Source: an uncultured Paracoccaceae bacterium
GTDB taxonomy: Bacteria; Pseudomonadota; Alphaproteobacteria; Rhodobacterales; Rhodobacteraceae
Assembly (NCBI GenBank): GCA_937900975.1
Contig: CALCPC010000102.1
Span: 1-6,783 of the forward strand
Length of the DNA stretch: 6,783 nt
Reading direction: 5' to 3'
Shown here: in pieces, positions 4,083-6,783 of the stretch
Numbering within the stretch: position 1 is the stretch's first letter
Layout of the letters: each line of letters opens with the position of its first letter
Made by a program: the position numbers and the translations under genes
Notes under the pieces: generated by a model
Seen by the model: the letters and a program-made list of their open reading frames with translations, nothing else
The model's database searches: none
Told to the model about the DNA's origin: nothing

Positions 4083-5384
4083 ATGAACCAGGCGGCAAAC
4101 GATGACCCGACCGGCGCGCGGCAGATCCTGGCGAACGCGCGCCTGATCGACCCCGAGGCGGGCACGGAAAAACTCGGGTGGGTGACGCTGAGCGCCGGTC
4201 GGATCGTCGATATCGGATCGGGCGCGCAGGTTCCCGAGGGCGCCCGCGATTGCCGCGGCCAATGCCTTGCGCCCGGGATCGTCGATGTCGGCGTTAAGAT
4301 CGGCGAGCCGGGCGAACGGCACAAGGAAAGCTTTCGGACGGCAGGCCTCGCCGCCGCCGCCGGGGGCGTGACCACGATGGTCACGCGCCCCGACACCGAG
4401 CCCCCGCTCGACACGCCCGAGATGCTGCAGTTTTTTCTGCAGCGGGCCGAAGCGGAATGCAAAGTGAGGGTACTGCCCATGGCCGCCTTGACCAAGGGCC
4501 GCAGAGGGCGCGAAATGACCGAAATCGGCTTTTTGAAGGATGCGGGCGCCGTCGCCTTCAGCGATGCCGACCGGCCCGTCGCGGACGCGCGCATCTTGTC
4601 GCGCGCCATGACCTATGCCGCGGGTCTGGACACACTGCTTGTCACCCATGTGCAAGAGCCAAGCCTGTCGGATGGCGCGGCGATGACCGCGGGCCCCTTT
4701 GCTGCCAAACTGGGACTTCCCGCGGTGCCGCCGATCGCCGAACGGATGCAATTAGAGCGCGATCTTGCCCTGGCCGAGATGACGGGCGTCCGGCTCCATG
4801 CCGATCAGATCACGACGGCGGATGCGCTGCCGGCCTTGGCCCGCGCAAAACAGGCGGGCTTGCCGGTGACGGCCGGAACCTCGATCCACCATCTGACGCT
4901 GAACACATTCGATGTCAGCGACTATCGGACGTTTTTTAAAGTCAAACCGCCGCTGCGCTGCGAAGAGGACCGGTCAGCGACCGTTGCCGCACTGGCCGAT
5001 GGGGTGATCGATGTGAGCAGCTCTATGCACACGCCCCAGGACGAAGAGTCAAAGCGCCTGCCGTTTGAGGAGGCCGCCAGCGGCGCCGTGGCGCTTGAGA
5101 CGCTGTTGCCGGCGGCGCTGCGCCTGACCCACAGCGCCGCGCTGGACCTGCCGGCGCTGTTCCGCGCGCTGTCGCTAAACCCGGCGCGGCTTTTGGGGCT
5201 GGACTGCGGGCGCATCGCGGTGGGCGCGCCGGGCGATCTGGTCCTTTTCGACGCCGAAGCGCCCTTCGTGCTGGACCGCGCCGGCCTGCAATCGAAGTCG
5301 AAAAACACCCCCTTCGATCTCGCCAGATTGCAGGGCAAGGTGACCACGACATGGGTGGCCGGTCGTCCGGTTTTTGGGGCGTGA
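4083..5384 (+). CDS. pyrC: Dihydroorotase-like protein, probably catalytically inactive (PyrC' type)
   Basis: This 433-residue amidohydrolase-fold protein aligns throughout with class I dihydroorotases: NARLIDPEAG (18-27), LAPGIVDVG (62-70), EPGERHKESF (75-84), TKGRRGREMTEIGFL (137-151), GAVAFSD (155-161), VTHVQEPS (187-194), IHHLTLN (268-274), FKVKPPLR (285-292) and PFEEAASGAVALET (327-340). Active enzymes have DxHVHxREPG at the first zinc site; here it reads DVGVKIGEPG (68-77), so both histidines are Gly70 and Lys72, and the substrate-binding Arg is Gly74. The catalytic Asp of TDHAPH is also gone (SSMHTP, 313-318). Asp161, His189 and a His at 269/270 remain. Such a pattern fits the inactive PyrC' of pseudomonads, needed for assembly of aspartate carbamoyltransferase, and suits its place near pyrB. 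Automatic annotation would call it dihydroorotase. The ATG has no clear ribosome site. The stop overlaps the plsY start by one base. Confidence 0.88.
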   Translation: MNQAANDDPTGARQILANARLIDPEAGTEKLGWVTLSAGRIVDIGSGAQVPEGARDCRGQCLAPGIVDVGVKIGEPGERHKESFRTAGLAAAAGGVTTMVTRPDTEPPLDTPEMLQFFLQRAEAECKVRVLPMAALTKGRRGREMTEIGFLKDAGAVAFSDADRPVADARILSRAMTYAAGLDTLLVTHVQEPSLSDGAAMTAGPFAAKLGLPAVPPIAERMQLERDLALAEMTGVRLHADQITTADALPALARAKQAGLPVTAGTSIHHLTLNTFDVSDYRTFFKVKPPLRCEEDRSATVAALADGVIDVSSSMHTPQDEESKRLPFEEAASGAVALETLLPAALRLTHSAALDLPALFRALSLNPARLLGLDCGRIAVGAPGDLVLFDAEAPFVLDRAGLQSKSKNTPFDLARLQGKVTTTWVAGRPVFGA

Positions 5385-5968
5385 TGGATCTGATCTTGGC
5401 GGCGGGTCTGGGGTATCTTTTGGGCGCGATCCCCTTTGGCATCGTGATCGCGCGCCTATTTGGCCTCGGCGATCTGCGCCAGATCGGGGCGGGCAACATC
5501 GGCGCCACAAACGTGTTGCGCACCGGCAACAAAACCGCCGCGGCCCTGACCCTGATCCTCGATGCTGGCAAGGGTGGCGCCGCCTTGTTGCTCGCCCGTG
5601 CCATTGGCGGTGAGGGGGCTGCGCTGGCCGCCGGTTTTGCGGCCGTTTTGGGCCATCTTTTTCCAGTCTGGCTTGGCTTTCGGGGCGGTAAGGGGATCGC
5701 CACAGTTCTCGGCCTGCTGTTGGCGCTGAACCCGCTGGCGGGGATTTTGGCCTGCGCCACGTGGGCCGCGACAGCCGCGCTGACGCGCATTTCGTCGGTC
5801 GCGGGCCTTGCCGCCACCCTTTCCATGGCGATCTGGCTGCCCCTGGTTGGCCGGGCCGACGCGCTTTGGATAGCCCCCCCCTTGATCGGCATCGTCACCT
5901 GGCGTCACCGGGAAAACATCGCGCGGCTGCGCGCGGGGACAGAGCCCCGGATCGGCGCCGGAAAGTAG
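5384..5968 (+). CDS. plsY: Glycerol-3-phosphate acyltransferase PlsY
   Basis: PlsY is an inner-membrane enzyme that transfers the acyl group of acyl-phosphate (made by PlsX) to glycerol 3-phosphate, giving lysophosphatidic acid, the first step of phospholipid synthesis. The 194 residues match the usual length of about 200. The three family motifs are clear: IGAGNIGATNVLRTG (34-48), LDAGKGG (59-65), and HLFPVWLGFRGGKGIAT (91-107), followed by SSVAGL (137-142) and RHRENIARL (174-182). Hydrophobic segments near 2-25, 52-72, 78-97, 106-131 and 137-170 agree with a multi-pass membrane protein. ATG at 5384 is chosen because it starts the first membrane segment, overlaps the previous stop in TGATG, and has GGGG at 5376-5379 as ribosome site; ATG at 5351 in the same frame lies further inside the upstream gene and adds 11 unlikely residues. 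Translational coupling to pyrC' is likely. Confidence 0.96.
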   Translation: MDLILAAGLGYLLGAIPFGIVIARLFGLGDLRQIGAGNIGATNVLRTGNKTAAALTLILDAGKGGAALLLARAIGGEGAALAAGFAAVLGHLFPVWLGFRGGKGIATVLGLLLALNPLAGILACATWAATAALTRISSVAGLAATLSMAIWLPLVGRADALWIAPPLIGIVTWRHRENIARLRAGTEPRIGAGK

Positions 5969-6085
5969 CCGGTGCCGCGCGCCCCCGATCGCGGGTCCAG
6001 AAACACCCAAGACTTCAAGCATCCCGTACCGCGTTGAACCCTTTGATTTCAGGCAGCGCTATCGGGTCCAGGCATTTCACCAAAT
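5969..6085. other. Convergent spacer between plsY and glutamate-cysteine ligase
   Basis: The two genes end toward each other across 117 bases. A short symmetric element, CCCGATCGCGGG at 5985-5996, could form a small 4-bp stem, and the 9-mer CGGGTCCAG occurs twice (about 5992-6000 and 6063-6071). Neither is followed by a T tract, so no intrinsic terminator can be assigned with confidence. Confidence 0.4.
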
Positions 6086-6783
6086 CTAATAGGCGTGGGC
6101 CGCGTAGATTTTTCGCAAATCCTCCCCCCAGGGGCCGTGATACGCCGCCAAAAGCTCATCCGCCGGGGTTTGTCCGCTTTCGACGATCTCCTGCAGTGCA
6201 TTGAGGAAATGGGTCTCATCGGGGATCAGCCCACCAGCGCCGGCGCGGGCCCGGGCGCTAAGCCCGGCGCGTGAGATCTCCAGCATCTCCCGCGCCACAT
6301 CGCGCAAACGCCGCCCCTGGATCGTGGCTTCCAGGCCCAGCACCGAGGCGTCGACGCGCAGCGTCTCCCGCTCCTCCGCCGTCCACCCGCGGCACAGATC
6401 ATGCGCGGCATCCAGCGCCGCAGAATCGTAAAGCAGCCCCACCCAAAGCGCGGGAAGCGCGCAAAGCCGGCGCCAGGGCCCGCCATCCGCGCCGCGCATC
6501 TCCATAAACTTCTTGATCCGAACCTCTGGGAAAATCGTCGTAAGATGATCGCCCCAATCGCTGAGCTGGGGCTTCTCACCGGGCAGCGCGGGCAGCGTGC
6601 CATCCAAAAAATCACGAAACGATTGGCCGCGCGCGTCGATATAGACGCCGTCGCGATAGACGAAATACATCGGCACATCGAGGGCGTAGTCGACATAGGC
6701 CTCGAACCCCATACCGTCCTCAAAAACAAAGGGCAGCATCCCGGTGCGCGCGAGATCAAGATCGCGCCAACTCCGGCTGCGCC
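6086..6783 (-). CDS. gshA: Glutamate-cysteine ligase, C-terminal part (5' end beyond window)
   Basis: The enzyme joins L-glutamate and L-cysteine using ATP, the first and limiting step of glutathione synthesis in the cytoplasm. About 231 C-terminal residues are visible, reading open from the right edge (SRSWRDLDLARTGMLPF) to TAG at 6086-6088. Characteristic stretches of the alphaproteobacterial and plant-type ligase (GCS2-like family) are TGMLPFVFEDGMGFE, YVDYALDVPMYFVYRDG, FPEVRIKKFMEMRGADGGPW and LCALPALWVGLLYD. The ATG at 6739 is internal and is not the start, because conserved residues precede it. The family is usually about 450-460 residues, so roughly half is missing. It converges on plsY. 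No frameshift or lost conserved block is seen in the visible part. Confidence 0.93.
   Translation of the reverse strand, partial: RSRSWRDLDLARTGMLPFVFEDGMGFEAYVDYALDVPMYFVYRDGVYIDARGQSFRDFLDGTLPALPGEKPQLSDWGDHLTTIFPEVRIKKFMEMRGADGGPWRRLCALPALWVGLLYDSAALDAAHDLCRGWTAEERETLRVDASVLGLEATIQGRRLRDVAREMLEISRAGLSARARAGAGGLIPDETHFLNALQEIVESGQTPADELLAAYHGPWGEDLRKIYAAHAY

Noticed and set aside
3707..4751. Minus-strand frames of about 300 codons opposite the Hint gene and pyrC'
   Set aside because: They span the boundary of two real plus-strand genes and have no recognisable motif; they are shadows caused by codon bias.
5341..5386. Apparent 33-base overlap of plsY with pyrC' from ATG at 5351
   Set aside because: The in-frame ATG at 5384 begins the first membrane segment, has a suitable ribosome site and gives the usual TGATG coupling; the longer start adds residues without homology.

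Overview
The window looks like a chromosomal segment of an alphaproteobacterium, most probably Rhodobacterales (Rhodobacteraceae). The reasons are very high GC, PyrB, PyrC-like and glutamate-cysteine ligase sequences of the type I associate with that group, a Hint_2-type protein of a kind common there, and the order uracil-DNA glycosylase / pyrB / pyrC / plsY. This placement rests on memory of the families; no search was run.

Layout. Positions 1-503 (minus) hold the N-terminal 167 codons of an Icc-like metallophosphoesterase that runs off the left edge. A gene-free stretch follows (504-989), GC-rich and full of short perfect inverted repeats, with a C9 run and a (CG)8 tract. Positions 990-1847 (minus) encode a family 4-like uracil-DNA glycosylase that appears to have lost most of the cysteines that normally bind its iron-sulfur cluster, and whose gene ends in four copies of a hexanucleotide. 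A divergent 101-bp gap with a dyad separates it from pyrB (1949-2878, plus), aspartate carbamoyltransferase. After a 299-bp gap carrying a 23-bp direct repeat comes a gene with a good ribosome binding site for a 283-residue Hint-domain protein (3178-4029). Then come a dihydroorotase homologue (4083-5384) and plsY (5384-5968), which overlap by one base. The last gene, on the minus strand and convergent with plsY, is the C-terminal half of glutamate-cysteine ligase (6086-6783), which runs off the right edge.

How the genes fit together. pyrB and the dihydroorotase homologue form a pyrBC'-type pair. The latter lacks the HxH zinc motif and the catalytic aspartate, so it is probably a structural partner of aspartate carbamoyltransferase, like the PyrC' of pseudomonads, and the catalytic dihydroorotase should be encoded elsewhere. 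PlsY makes lysophosphatidic acid for membrane lipid synthesis and is probably translationally coupled to the gene before it. The Hint gene sits between pyrB and pyrC' and has no evident role in pyrimidine synthesis, so it looks like an insertion into an older cluster.

I see no CRISPR array, tRNA, rRNA, transposase or phage gene. The items most worth a second look are the dead dihydroorotase, the Hint gene inside the pyr cluster, the glycosylase without cluster ligands, and the structured 504-989 region with a terminator-like hairpin that no visible gene explains.
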